A stretch of 34,864 nucleotides of DNA from positions 1 to 34,864 of the forward strand of contig CANHSO010000007.1 in the NCBI GenBank assembly GCA_947463705.1. The letters run 5' to 3'. The position numbers and the translations under genes were made by a program. Positions 23,040-31,945 of this stretch are shown one piece after another. Source of the stretch: Bacteriovoracaceae bacterium. Lineage in GTDB: Bacteria > Bdellovibrionota > UBA1018. Position 1 is the first letter of the stretch. Each line of letters starts with the position of its first letter. Under the pieces are notes generated by a model. The model searched no databases. It worked only from the letters and a program-made list of their open reading frames with translations, and was not told the DNA's origin.

Positions 23040-25964
23040 CTATTGGCCTACTGAGTAGGATTCCATGGGTGGGCACGAGCAAATCAGATTTCTGTCACCT
23101 AGAACATTATTGATTCTGCCCACCGATGGCCAAAACTTACTTTCCAAGCATTTACGGGCGGGAAAGGCTGCTCTCTCTCGACTATAAGGTCTCGACCACT
23201 CGGTTTGTGTCACGTGAAGCGCAGTGTGCGGAGCGTTTTTCAACAAATTATTTTGTCGATCTGCCTTGCCGTGCTCAATCTCTCGAATTTCTTCTCGAAT
23301 AGCAATCATAGCATCACAGAAATCATCTAGCTCCTGCTTGGACTCGCTTTCCGTAGGCTCAACCATCATCGTCCCCGCGACAGGAAAAGAAACGGTCGGT
23401 GCGTGAAATCCATAGTCCATGAGTCTCTTAGCGACGTCTTCGACCTCAATATTTGCGGAGGTCTTGAATTGTCTCAGATCAAAAATACACTCATGCGCTA
23501 CAAAACCGGATTTACCTCGATAAAGGACAGGGAAATGCGGACTCAATCGCTTTGCAATATAGTTAGCATTGAGGATAGCTACCTGCGTAGCCAACTTTAG
23601 CCCAGGGCCCCCCATCATCCGAATATACATCCATGAAATCGGTAAAATGCTTGCGCTACCCCAGGCAGCGGCAGACACCGGCCCGGTACCGCGAGCAGAG
23701 CCTGTCGGGGTAACTGGATGCGACGGAAGAAAATCCACCAAGTGTTTCGCAACACAAATGGGTCCCATACCAGGACCTCCCCCTCCGTGAGGAATACAAA
23801 ATGTCTTGTGAAGATTTAAGTGACACACGTCTGGACCGAAGTCACCGGGCCTACACAATCCAATCTGGGCATTCATATTTGCCCCATCCATGTAAACCTG
23901 ACCGCCCTTTTCGTGAATGATTGAACAAACCTCAACAATTGAGTCCTCGAAAACTCCATGAGTAGAGGGGTACGTCACCATCAGAGCCGCCAACTGATCT
24001 TGATACTCGTTCGCCTTTTTTCTAAGATCAGTTAAATCAATATTTCCCTCTAAATCACACTCAACCGGCACGACCGTCATCCCAGCCATCACTGCGCTGG
24101 CTGGATTAGTTCCGTGAGCGGATTTCGGAATCAGACAAATCGTGCGATTAGACTCGCCCCGACTCTCCAGGTATTTCCGAATCACCAAAAGCCCAGCGTA
24201 CTCACCTTGAGAACCGGCATTAGGCTGAAGAGATACCCCAGAAAAACCCGTGATCTCACTGAGCCATAACTCTAACTGCTTCAGCATTACCTGATAGCCC
24301 TGAGTCTGCTCACCGGGTGCAAAGGGGTGTAACTGAGAGAACTCAGGCCAGGTGACTGGCAGCATTTCGCTCGTAGCATTGAGCTTCATTGTGCACGAGC
24401 CGAGAGGAATCATTGAATAGGCAAGTGACAGATCCTTTGATTGAAGCCTGAAAATATAGCGAAGCATCTCAGTCTCTGAATGATATGAATTGAAAACGGG
24501 ATGAGTAAGGTACTTCGTCTCACGGCCCAGTCCCTGACGCTCCAGAGGGCTGGTCATGGGTAGAAGATCGCTCAAATTCAGGTCTGCCTTTTGGTTTGAC
24601 CCCGCTGCAAAGACCTCAATCACGTCTGAAAGATCTGTATCTGTCACGGTTTCGTCTAAAGTAACTGAAAGATTCATTGAATTAAAAATGCGAAGATTAA
24701 TCCCTTTTAATTGGGCCGCATTAAGAATTGCAACTCCGGCACTCTCACTCACTGAGATTTTTAGGGTATCGAAAAACGCCGCTCCATGAAGAGAGTAACC
24801 CAATCGTTCTAGGGCTGCCGCGAGAAGACAAGTCTTTCGATGAACCTCCTCAGCAATCGCTCGAACTCCACTCGGCCCATGATAAACAGCAAACATAGAA
24901 GCCATAACAGCGAGTAGAACCTGCGCTGTACATATATTACTCGTAGCCTTATCTCTGCGAATGTGCTGTTCACGAGTCTGAAGAGCAAGCCGAATCGCTG
25001 GCTTACCATCTACATCTTGGGAAATACCCACAATTCGACCAGGCATTTGTCTCTTATATTCATCGCGGGTAGCAAAGAAGGCCGCATGGGGTCCACCGAA
25101 GCCCATCGGAACCCCAAACCGCTGGGAGCTGCCAATAGCAATGTCGACTCCAAGCTCACCTGGAGATTTCAAAATCGCTAGACTGAGGAGGTCACAAGCC
25201 AAGATGACCAGGGCACCTTTTTCATGAAGGCCCTGAACCGTCTCTTCTAGAGGTACGACCATTCCATCAGTTCCTGGGTACTGAAGAAGAACGCCAAACC
25301 ATTCGCCCTGCTTCAAGGCTGAATCGAGATCTCCCTCAACCACCTTAATCCCAAGCGGCTCTGCACGAGTGCGCAGAACAGCCTTGGTTTGCGGATGGCA
25401 AAGATCCGAAACGAAAAAGGACTTAGCTTCGGGCTTACCCTGAGCGTGGTAGCAAAGACTCATAGCCTCCGCCGCGGCAGTGGCCTCATCCAATAGTGAG
25501 GCGTTTGCGACTGGCAGGCCCGTCAAATCACATATTAAAGTCTGAAAGTTTAAGAGTGATTCTAACCTTCCTTGTGCAATTTCGGCCTGATAAGGTGTGT
25601 ACTGAGTGTACCAACCTGGATTTTCTAAAATGTTTCTTTGGATCACGGCAGGAGTAATACAATTTGAATAACCCATCCCAATGTAGGATCTCATTTTCTT
25701 ATTTTTTAAGGCAATCTGATTGAGCTCCTCAAGAGCATTCCTCTCGCTCCGAGCATCGGGCAAGTGAAAATTTCGTTTAAATCGGATCTGTTTTGGAACT
25801 ATTTGGTCCACTAATTCATCCAGGGTACCGAACCCTAAATCTCCGAGCATCGTACTCAAGTCCTTAGACCTAGGCCCGATGTGACGCCCGATAAATTGGC
25901 TATCACTAGAGAAAGATTCAATAAGTTCCACAGGTTGAGTTGCAAAGACAGATTGGGTTTTCAT
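23040..25964 (-). CDS. gcvP: Glycine dehydrogenase (decarboxylating), P protein
   Basis: PLP enzyme that decarboxylates glycine and loads the aminomethyl group on GcvH. At 974 residues it is a single-chain P protein with both halves fused. The N-terminal half begins [18 protein letters not shown] and has [20 protein letters not shown] with [13 protein letters not shown]. The C-terminal half has [13 protein letters not shown], the [12 protein letters not shown] segment and the Schiff-base Lys720 in CHLNLHKTF followed by the GGGGPGMGP loop. It ends with [17 protein letters not shown], the normal end of the family. It lies tail to tail with gcvH, against the common gcvTHP order. The start is ATG 25964 with a weak ribosome-binding site. 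Confidence 0.97.
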   Translation of the reverse strand: MKTQSVFATQPVELIESFSSDSQFIGRHIGPRSKDLSTMLGDLGFGTLDELVDQIVPKQIRFKRNFHLPDARSERNALEELNQIALKNKKMRSYIGMGYSNCITPAVIQRNILENPGWYTQYTPYQAEIAQGRLESLLNFQTLICDLTGLPVANASLLDEATAAAEAMSLCYHAQGKPEAKSFFVSDLCHPQTKAVLRTRAEPLGIKVVEGDLDSALKQGEWFGVLLQYPGTDGMVVPLEETVQGLHEKGALVILACDLLSLAILKSPGELGVDIAIGSSQRFGVPMGFGGPHAAFFATRDEYKRQMPGRIVGISQDVDGKPAIRLALQTREQHIRRDKATSNICTAQVLLAVMASMFAVYHGPSGVRAIAEEVHRKTCLLAAALERLGYSLHGAAFFDTLKISVSESAGVAILNAAQLKGINLRIFNSMNLSVTLDETVTDTDLSDVIEVFAAGSNQKADLNLSDLLPMTSPLERQGLGRETKYLTHPVFNSYHSETEMLRYIFRLQSKDLSLAYSMIPLGSCTMKLNATSEMLPVTWPEFSQLHPFAPGEQTQGYQVMLKQLELWLSEITGFSGVSLQPNAGSQGEYAGLLVIRKYLESRGESNRTICLIPKSAHGTNPASAVMAGMTVVPVECDLEGNIDLTDLRKKANEYQDQLAALMVTYPSTHGVFEDSIVEVCSIIHEKGGQVYMDGANMNAQIGLCRPGDFGPDVCHLNLHKTFCIPHGGGGPGMGPICVAKHLVDFLPSHPVTPTGSARGTGPVSAAAWGSASILPISWMYIRMMGGPGLKLATQVAILNANYIAKRLSPHFPVLYRGKSGFVAHECIFDLRQFKTSANIEVEDVAKRLMDYGFHAPTVSFPVAGTMMVEPTESESKQELDDFCDAMIAIREEIREIEHGKADRQNNLLKNAPHTALHVTQTEWSRPYSRERAAFPARKCLESKFWPSVGRINNVLGDRNLICSCPPMESYSVGQ

Positions 25965-26102
25965 TTCTAAAGTTCTACCAAGTATTCATCGCAAAAAAAA
26001 GCCTTGACGATTTTTCTAATAAAGTTACTTGTGGTGTACGGCCGCCTGAGAGTAGTGTAGGGGATCTAGAAATTTACCATAACAAGGGATATTCCGATCA
26101 CA

Positions 26103-26498
26103 ATGCAACAGCGATCACTATTTGGACAACCAGAAATTCCATCTCAAAATTCATCCTCACCACAGCCGGAGAACAGAAGTGCGTCCGTCTCCCGAGCGAC
26201 GCCCATCCATCGGCCGTCTTCCTCTCCCACCGAAGCAGCTAAGATGTTCAATACCGTTTTGGTTTCATCGCGGGTTCGATCGAAGAAGGATTTTTCAAAG
26301 GATCTTTTTGAATTGGCAGAAAGTTCTGCATTTAAGGCAATCCTCAGCGCAGTTAAGCAGCTCTCCCAGATTCAGGGAATTTCTGAACGCCAAGCAACAG
26401 AGCAAGTCATCCATACTTTTCGCAAAATGGATGAGGTCTGGGGTGAATACTTGTTTCATGAAGGCGTAGACCGACTCAGAGGACAGAGAAACACTTAG
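26103..26498 (+). CDS. Small protein of unknown function with QxSLF-type N-terminus
   Basis: 131 residues, not recognised. Residues 1-45 are Ser/Pro/Gln-rich and probably disordered. Residues 46-131 look folded and helical: FNTVLVSSRVRSKKDFSKDL, then FELAESSAFKAILSAVKQLS, and SERQATEQVIHTFRKMDEVW. There is no signal peptide. Residues 3-7, QRSLF, match the pattern of sliding-clamp-binding peptides (Q-x-S/D-L-F), which may be chance. The gene is divergent from gcvP, and its stop overlaps the convergent TonB-domain gene by 4 bp. An overlapping frame here encodes Arg/His-rich nonsense and is not preferred. Confidence 0.65.
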   Translation: MQQRSLFGQPEIPSQNSSSPQPENRSASVSRATPIHRPSSSPTEAAKMFNTVLVSSRVRSKKDFSKDLFELAESSAFKAILSAVKQLSQIQGISERQATEQVIHTFRKMDEVWGEYLFHEGVDRLRGQRNT

Positions 26499-27322
26499 GT
26501 TTTTAAAACAAAGTCCCAAGGGATCTCAATTTCTTCCCGATTACCTACCATTCCTTTGGGCGGATTCGGAAAGGGGCCAGCCTCATTGAAGGCGGCAACA
26601 GCAGCAGCATCCAGATCGTAGGTACCCGAAGTTCCTATCACTTCGACGCGAGTGATTTCGCCGTTTCGACTCAGATGGACTACAACTCGAGTCGTATGTT
26701 CGTAGTCCTGGGCAAGATGTCTTCCCGCACGATAAAAGTATTCAACTTTTGTTTTAATGATTGGAAACCAAGCCTGTTCCAGTTTTCCGCGAATTCTTTG
26801 ATAGTAACTGTAATAGACATACTCTCTTGTATTGAGGGCAGTTCGATCTGACTCCGCAATGCCGATCAGAGAATCTTCAGGACGGAAACCAGGGGTCTCC
26901 CAATGAGGCGTATCCCGTCGTGCCACTATCGCTAGCTCTTGACCCGGCAAGGCAACTCCAAGAGTTTTAAGTTGAGGGACTGTTGAATCGTTCACACTTT
27001 GATTGGAACCTCTACCTAATCTGACCATCCGGTTTCGACTGACCGTCTCCCGATCAACGCGTTGATTCTGCGCGCCCAAGTAACTCTCCTGGTTGGACTC
27101 AGTTATTTTTTTTTCAGACTCGGTTTGCACCATTCTTTGACTTGCTTTTTGTCTAGTGGGTTCAAGCCTGCGCGAGGGAGAGATCAGACTCACCTGAATG
27201 GGCCGGACAGGCTGAAACTTAAGGCGGGAATGACGGTACAACAGCCCACACGCCATCAGCAGGCCAACATGAACCACGAAAGAATAGATTAAGGGTCTCC
27301 CCAGACTCCAAGGCCTAGACAT
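26495..27322 (-). CDS. TonB C-terminal-domain protein (energy-transducer-like)
   Basis: Inner-membrane-anchored periplasmic protein. A short cytoplasmic N-terminus precedes one transmembrane helix (about 10-29, LIYSFVVHVGLLMACGLLY). A charged polar linker (about 40-170) leads to a TonB C-terminal domain: YYQRIRGKLEQAWFP, then TTRVVVHLSRNGEITRVEVI with GTSGTYDLDAAAVAAF, and PFPNPPKGM. The linker lacks the usual Pro-Glu/Pro-Lys repeats of classic TonB. ATG 27322 lies 12 nt after GAGGTG; GTG 27337 is a closer alternative but abuts the ribosome-binding site. No ExbB/ExbD is in the window. It is the last gene behind PBP1A in the same operon, so a role in envelope maintenance rather than iron uptake is possible. 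Confidence 0.82.
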   Translation of the reverse strand: MSRPWSLGRPLIYSFVVHVGLLMACGLLYRHSRLKFQPVRPIQVSLISPSRRLEPTRQKASQRMVQTESEKKITESNQESYLGAQNQRVDRETVSRNRMVRLGRGSNQSVNDSTVPQLKTLGVALPGQELAIVARRDTPHWETPGFRPEDSLIGIAESDRTALNTREYVYYSYYQRIRGKLEQAWFPIIKTKVEYFYRAGRHLAQDYEHTTRVVVHLSRNGEITRVEVIGTSGTYDLDAAAVAAFNEAGPFPNPPKGMVGNREEIEIPWDFVLKT

Positions 27323-27355
27323 TTGCCGAACAAACACCTCTAGGTGAGTTCGGTA

Positions 27356-29971
27356 TTAATCTCGATCTTCTTTAAGGAAATCAGCATGGGCGGCAGAACC
27401 GCTTGTCTCCGAGTCCGACCCCTGGGTTGGCTGCGTTCCATCAATAAAAGCTTCTTTAATTGCAGAACTAGAATTGGGCGAAGCTAACTGACCCGATACT
27501 GGATCGATGGTAGCAAACGCCACCCCAGGAGGAATGATAAACTCCTCCTCGGGGTACCTCTTTACGGCTTCTTTCATGAAGTTGAGCCAAATCGGAAGCG
27601 CCGCTCGCGCCCCTGTCTCCCCTGGACCCAGAGTCTTTTGAGTATCAAAACCTACCCAAACGCCAGTAATCACATCAGGAGTAAAGCCGATAAACCATGC
27701 ATCCATGTAATCATTGGTCGTTCCCGTCTTTCCGGCTGCGGGCCTTCCCAAATTCTTGGCCTCGTGCCCAGTCCCAAAAGTGACTACCTCTTTCATCAAG
27801 TGACTCATGACAAAAGCAACCCGAGGATCAAGAACCTGGTCAGGATCATTGGCAAGAGGATACTCTGGAAAATTAATCCCAGATGGATTTTTTTGAGCGG
27901 CCGAGACACTAGGGTTCTCCGGCGATGCGCTTGGAGACGGACTAGTAACCGAAACAGAAGTCCTAGAGGCGATGACCTTTTCTTCAAGAGTTTTTCCATC
28001 TCGGTCTATGACCCGATCTAAAAATAAGGGAGTCGCTTTACGTCCCAATCGCGGAAATAATGAATAGATCTTGGTTAAATCCATCAAGCTAATAGAAGTA
28101 CTCCCAAGAGAAATCGACAGATCTGGGTTCAGTGGCGAGGTCACCCCCAACCTCTTGGCGTATTGAATTAAAAAAGGAACCTGAACTGCTTGAACAATTT
28201 TAATGGTCGGAATATTTCTCGACTTAATGAGTGCCTGCCTAAACGTCGTGTCGCCATAAAATTTAGATTCAAAATTATTGGGCTTCCAACTTCCCATTCC
28301 GTCAGAGTCTCTAAAAACCATAGGAGAATCGACAATGACGGTAGCAGGAGTAAAACCTCGCTCGAGAGCAGAAGCGTAGATAATTGGCTTGAACGCTGAT
28401 CCACACTGTCTAGCCGCCTGGGTCGCTCGATTGAATTCTGATCTTTCAAAATCGTAGCCGCCTTCCATAGCCAAAACCTTACCCGTTTTCACCTCCATAG
28501 AAAAAAGCGCGCCTTGCACAGCAGGCTCTTGCTCGAGAGACACTTGAACCAACGGGCTTGCACTCACGTTCGGCTTTCTCGGGTCCTTCTTAGAAAGACT
28601 CACTAGAATGACATCCCCTTTTTGGAGATTCGAAGGAACCAAACGAGGGGCGTTCGGCTCAAGGGGGTTGACACGGCCAGCTAGTGGAAGCTCGGCTGGA
28701 ATAGCCCCAATCATCAAGAGCGCCGTCTTTCTAGTGTAGTCCACACCAGTGACTACTGCCTGATAAAACTCATCGTTTTCTAGCAGATCACGATCGGATT
28801 CAAAGCCTGCAAGCTTCATCGCTTGCATCATATCCATCTGGCCCTCGCTCCGGAAAACCTGAAATTCAAGGCGATCTTGAATGAGTCTAGCTCGCTGCTC
28901 TTTAAGAAATTTTTCTATTTCCTCGCTCGTTTTAAGACGTTGAATCGGGCCTCTATACCCGATTCGCTTGTCTAAAGCGCGAAGCCCATCTCTCAAACTC
29001 TTCTTTCCAGATAATGCAAGATCAGCATCAACTGGCACAGAGACGATTAAGCCATCTTCATAAACGGCTTTCTCGCCGTATTTCTCAACTAAGTATCGCC
29101 GAATATGCTCAACGTAGTAAGGCGCATACTTAGAGTTCAAATCTTCGTCATGATAAATTTTTAATTCTTGTCGCCCTGCCTCTGTCATTTGGACCGAAGA
29201 AATGTATTTATTCTCCATCATCCGCTTCAGGACATAGAGCTGTCGCTCTTTGGCGCGCTTAGGATTCAACAGGGGGCTATATTTTCCGGGAGCCTGGGGC
29301 ATCCCTGCAAGCAGCGCAGCCTCGGCGACTGTAACTTCAGAAACATCTTTTCTAAAATAGGTGCGACTCGCTGCTTGAATACCGTATGCACCATGCCCCA
29401 AATAGATTTGGTTCAAGTAGAGATAGAGGATCTGTTTTTTGGTCAGATTCTTCTCGATCCGACTCGCAAGAATGATTTCCTTAAACTTTCGATCGAAGCT
29501 GCGCTCCGGTGTGAGAAGGAGAGACTTTGCAACCTGCTGAGTGATAGTACTTCCACCTTGGACGACATGACCCGCACGAAAGTTGGCAACACTTGCGCGA
29601 ACCATACTTGCGATATTAATTCCTGGGTGCTCAAAAAAACGATCATCCTCAGCCGAAATAAAAGCCCGAACTACGTGTTCTGGGATTTTTTCATAGGGAA
29701 CGATATATCGGCGCTCTTTAAAAAACTCACCGATCTCAACGGCTTTCTTCCCACCGGTCGCAAAGACTTGAGTTACCCCTAATGGCCGGTAGTCCCCAAC
29801 TGTGATAATTCTAGGCAAATCACGCGAAAACTTCCAAAGCGCTCCGCCGACAAGAAACAAAGCCAGAAAAGTCCCACCCAAAATGAACAGAAAAATAGAT
29901 TTTGCGACTTTACCTTCGTCAAGATCCGACTGGGAGAATTTCGATTTCTTTTGATCTAGCACTTTATTCAC
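27356..29971 (-). CDS. Class A penicillin-binding protein (PBP1A-like)
   Basis: Bifunctional peptidoglycan synthase anchored in the inner membrane (transmembrane helix about 24-48). The GT51 glycosyltransferase domain has the catalytic Glu108 in SAEDDRFFEHPG, the QGGSTITQQVAKS motif (138-150) and KKQILYLYLNQIYLGHGAYG. An OB-like region follows, then the transpeptidase with nucleophile Ser525 in GSAFKP, SRN at 584-586, and KTG at 748-750. A Ser/Pro-rich insert at about 671-698 sits just before the third motif region and is unlikely to be structured. 871 residues. The start is GTG 29971, overlapping the stop of the patatin-like gene (GTGA), with a G-rich ribosome-binding site 9 nt upstream. Confidence 0.95.
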   Translation of the reverse strand: MNKVLDQKKSKFSQSDLDEGKVAKSIFLFILGGTFLALFLVGGALWKFSRDLPRIITVGDYRPLGVTQVFATGGKKAVEIGEFFKERRYIVPYEKIPEHVVRAFISAEDDRFFEHPGINIASMVRASVANFRAGHVVQGGSTITQQVAKSLLLTPERSFDRKFKEIILASRIEKNLTKKQILYLYLNQIYLGHGAYGIQAASRTYFRKDVSEVTVAEAALLAGMPQAPGKYSPLLNPKRAKERQLYVLKRMMENKYISSVQMTEAGRQELKIYHDEDLNSKYAPYYVEHIRRYLVEKYGEKAVYEDGLIVSVPVDADLALSGKKSLRDGLRALDKRIGYRGPIQRLKTSEEIEKFLKEQRARLIQDRLEFQVFRSEGQMDMMQAMKLAGFESDRDLLENDEFYQAVVTGVDYTRKTALLMIGAIPAELPLAGRVNPLEPNAPRLVPSNLQKGDVILVSLSKKDPRKPNVSASPLVQVSLEQEPAVQGALFSMEVKTGKVLAMEGGYDFERSEFNRATQAARQCGSAFKPIIYASALERGFTPATVIVDSPMVFRDSDGMGSWKPNNFESKFYGDTTFRQALIKSRNIPTIKIVQAVQVPFLIQYAKRLGVTSPLNPDLSISLGSTSISLMDLTKIYSLFPRLGRKATPLFLDRVIDRDGKTLEEKVIASRTSVSVTSPSPSASPENPSVSAAQKNPSGINFPEYPLANDPDQVLDPRVAFVMSHLMKEVVTFGTGHEAKNLGRPAAGKTGTTNDYMDAWFIGFTPDVITGVWVGFDTQKTLGPGETGARAALPIWLNFMKEAVKRYPEEEFIIPPGVAFATIDPVSGQLASPNSSSAIKEAFIDGTQPTQGSDSETSGSAAHADFLKEDRD

Positions 29972-30906
29972 GGACGAACGCCCCCCCCGACTTGTCGTTT
30001 GATCTCAGCTATGTTTTGAATTATTGCATTTTTTCCGCGAAATGCAGCTTCTGTTTTTTTATGGAAGTCGAGATATCCAATTCCCAGCATTTCAGGCCTA
30101 ATTACTAAATCGGCCTTTTCTAGTCTCCCTTTGACCCGACTTAAATCACGATCCTCTAAAACATTGATGGCAACTGTAGGGCCTAAATTGAGTGACCGAG
30201 CAAAGTCTATCAAAGACGTCCACTGTTCCGCGACTGACCGAACAGACCCTCCCCCACGCAAGGACTGCTCAACTTGGCGAGCCAGGCTGCCCTCGTGAAT
30301 GATTTCGAAAAACCCTCTTTTCGACTGAACGCCAAAATAAATTGGGATCGAGGCATCAGATGCAGCTTTAGGTCCCAAATTCTGTTGAATCCATTGCAAA
30401 AAGGTTCCTCCCGGTTCTGAGCGAATCTTGGAATCGCCGAGAAGTGATCGGGTCACAAAAAAATCTTCCTTGAGTTTGAGAACCTTCCACTCGAATTGAT
30501 TGACACTTGCGCTGGTTGAATAAAGAGCACCCATCAAGGCCCCCATTTCGGAACCCACGATTGCCGCTATGGGAATCTGATTGCCTCGAAGAGCTTCAAG
30601 CACCCCAATATAAGCGAATGCCCGGGCCATTCCAGGCCCTAAGACTAAGACCATTGCGTGATTCTGAATGGGCTGCGGCCCATAGTCTGGCAACTGTACT
30701 GGCGCTGGAGGACCATATGGCTCGGTTGGTCCCATCGTCTCTTTCGGAGCCTGGGGCTGAGATCCCACCGAGGGAAAACCACTTTGTCCAAGTCCCTGAG
30801 GCTCAGTCATGCGCCGAGCCGTGGAGCAACCCAGGGCCCCAGTGAAGGCAGCTAAACAGAACCAGGTAGTGAATTGAACTAGTCTTCGCTTGATTTGAGC
30901 TTCCAA
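29968..30906 (-). CDS. Patatin-like lipoprotein lacking the catalytic Ser and Asp
   Basis: 312 residues. The signal peptide ends in a lipobox (GALGC, Cys27), followed by a Pro/Gly/Gln-rich linker to about residue 80. The patatin/RssA-type fold is visible as VLVLGPGMARAFAYIGVLEA, then IPIAAIVGSEMGALMGALYS, and IPIYFGVQSKRGFFEIIHEG with SLARQVEQSL. The nucleophile-elbow position, normally G-x-S-x-G, reads G-S-E-M-G, with Glu120 where Ser is expected. The DG[GA] motif expected near residues 221-231 is absent. It is therefore probably not a lipase. The start is TTG 30906 (AAGGAG 11 nt upstream), overlapping tlyA by 28 bp; no other start preserves the signal peptide. It is translationally coupled to PBP1A, which suggests a periplasmic or outer-membrane role near cell-wall synthesis. 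Confidence 0.82.
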   Translation of the reverse strand: MEAQIKRRLVQFTTWFCLAAFTGALGCSTARRMTEPQGLGQSGFPSVGSQPQAPKETMGPTEPYGPPAPVQLPDYGPQPIQNHAMVLVLGPGMARAFAYIGVLEALRGNQIPIAAIVGSEMGALMGALYSTSASVNQFEWKVLKLKEDFFVTRSLLGDSKIRSEPGGTFLQWIQQNLGPKAASDASIPIYFGVQSKRGFFEIIHEGSLARQVEQSLRGGGSVRSVAEQWTSLIDFARSLNLGPTVAINVLEDRDLSRVKGRLEKADLVIRPEMLGIGYLDFHKKTEAAFRGKNAIIQNIAEIKRQVGGGVRP

Positions 30907-31643
30907 TGGACTAAGAACTCCTTATTACCTTCGGTTCCGGTGATGGGGGAATCCATCCATTTGACTGCCATGAGATTTATAGTTTTACCAAACTCGAGGA
31001 TTTTCGCCAACACCTCTTGATGAACTGCAGGAGAGGTCACAATCCCACCTTTTCCAAGCTGGCCCTTACCGGCTTCAAACTGGGGTTTTACAAGAGTAAT
31101 CCAGTCCGTACGAGAATCAGCGAACTGTATCAGGGAGGGTAAAATCTTTTCTAAGGAAATGAAAGAAACGTCGATCACGATCAAATCGACTTTCTCTCCA
31201 ATTTGATCGAAGTTTAGGTAGCGGGCGTTGACCTTTTCTTGAACGATGACACGGGGGTCAGACCTGATTTTCCAGTCCATTTGGTTCTGACCCACGTCGA
31301 TTGCAAAAATTTTTTGAACTCCACCCAATAGTAAAACGTGTGAAAATCCTCCGGTAGAAGCACCCACATCGAGAGCGACTCGATGGGCAACAGGAATCTC
31401 AAAGGACCTCAACGCAGCCTCTAACTTAAGCCCCCCGCGTGAAACGTAGGGGTGATCTTGACCTCGAATCCGAATTTGGGAATCGACAGGCACGGCCAAA
31501 CCCGATTTCGTAATCGGTGTATCGTTGATCAACACCTGTCCTGCCAAGATGAGCCCTTGAGCTCTCTCGCGACTACTGACTAGACCTCTTTCGATCAGTA
31601 AGAGATCTAGTCTTTTCTTTGAAGGGCCCTGAGTGGGGGGCAT
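30879..31643 (-). CDS. tlyA: TlyA-family rRNA 2'-O-methyltransferase
   Basis: S4-domain RNA methyltransferase, in mycobacteria acting on 16S and 23S rRNA; often misnamed hemolysin. 254 residues. The N-terminal S4 domain (10-65, KKRLDLLLIERGLVSSRERA with QGLILAGQVLIND) is followed by VSRGGLKLEAAL and an FtsJ-type Rossmann fold with SAM motif LDVGASTGGFS (91-101), then IDVSFISLEKIL and LVKPQFEAGKGQLGKGG. It lies 17 nt after xseB, a frequent neighbour in other bacteria. ATG 31643 begins the sequence just before the S4 domain. Confidence 0.93.
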   Translation of the reverse strand: MPPTQGPSKKRLDLLLIERGLVSSRERAQGLILAGQVLINDTPITKSGLAVPVDSQIRIRGQDHPYVSRGGLKLEAALRSFEIPVAHRVALDVGASTGGFSHVLLLGGVQKIFAIDVGQNQMDWKIRSDPRVIVQEKVNARYLNFDQIGEKVDLIVIDVSFISLEKILPSLIQFADSRTDWITLVKPQFEAGKGQLGKGGIVTSPAVHQEVLAKILEFGKTINLMAVKWMDSPITGTEGNKEFLVHWKLKSSED

Positions 31644-31660
31644 GGATTCAATCTCCGAAC

Positions 31661-31912
31661 CTATGGAAAGTTCTGCAGTTGAACTGAATCGTTGGTGGTT
31701 CCTTTGGTCAGAATCTCAACCTTATGCTCGGCAGCGGTCAGGTACTCCTGGCAGATTCGAGTGAGCTTAACCCCCTCTTCAAACTGCCTCAGAGCGTCCT
31801 CGAGACTCAATTCTCCACTTTCCAACTTCTTAACAGTTAGTTGAAGCTTTTCGAGTGCAGCTTCAAAACTTGGCTTTTCAGCCTGGCCTTCTTGAGAGGG
31901 TTGATTGATCAT
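31661..31912 (-). CDS. xseB: Exodeoxyribonuclease VII small subunit
   Basis: Small helical subunit that binds XseA and helps form exonuclease VII, which digests single-stranded DNA in the cytoplasm. 83 residues with the signature [20 protein letters not shown], then [16 protein letters not shown] and [15 protein letters not shown]. The large subunit gene xseA is not in the window. The ribosome-binding site is weak, and the gene lies 33 bp after the large exported-protein gene, so it may be read from that transcript. Confidence 0.93.
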   Translation of the reverse strand: MINQPSQEGQAEKPSFEAALEKLQLTVKKLESGELSLEDALRQFEEGVKLTRICQEYLTAAEHKVEILTKGTTNDSVQLQNFP

Positions 31913-31945
31913 ACAACGTTCTTTAACACTCCGCGGACTTGATGT

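Noticed and set aside
26004-26032. Sigma-70 promoter with TTGACG before the small gene at 26103
   Set aside because: The -35 is good, but no acceptable -10 lies at 16-18 nt spacing, so it was not called.
29168-29782. 204-residue plus-strand frame opposite the PBP1A glycosyltransferase domain
   Set aside because: It lies wholly antisense to strongly conserved PBP motifs, and its translation shows no domain or plausible composition.
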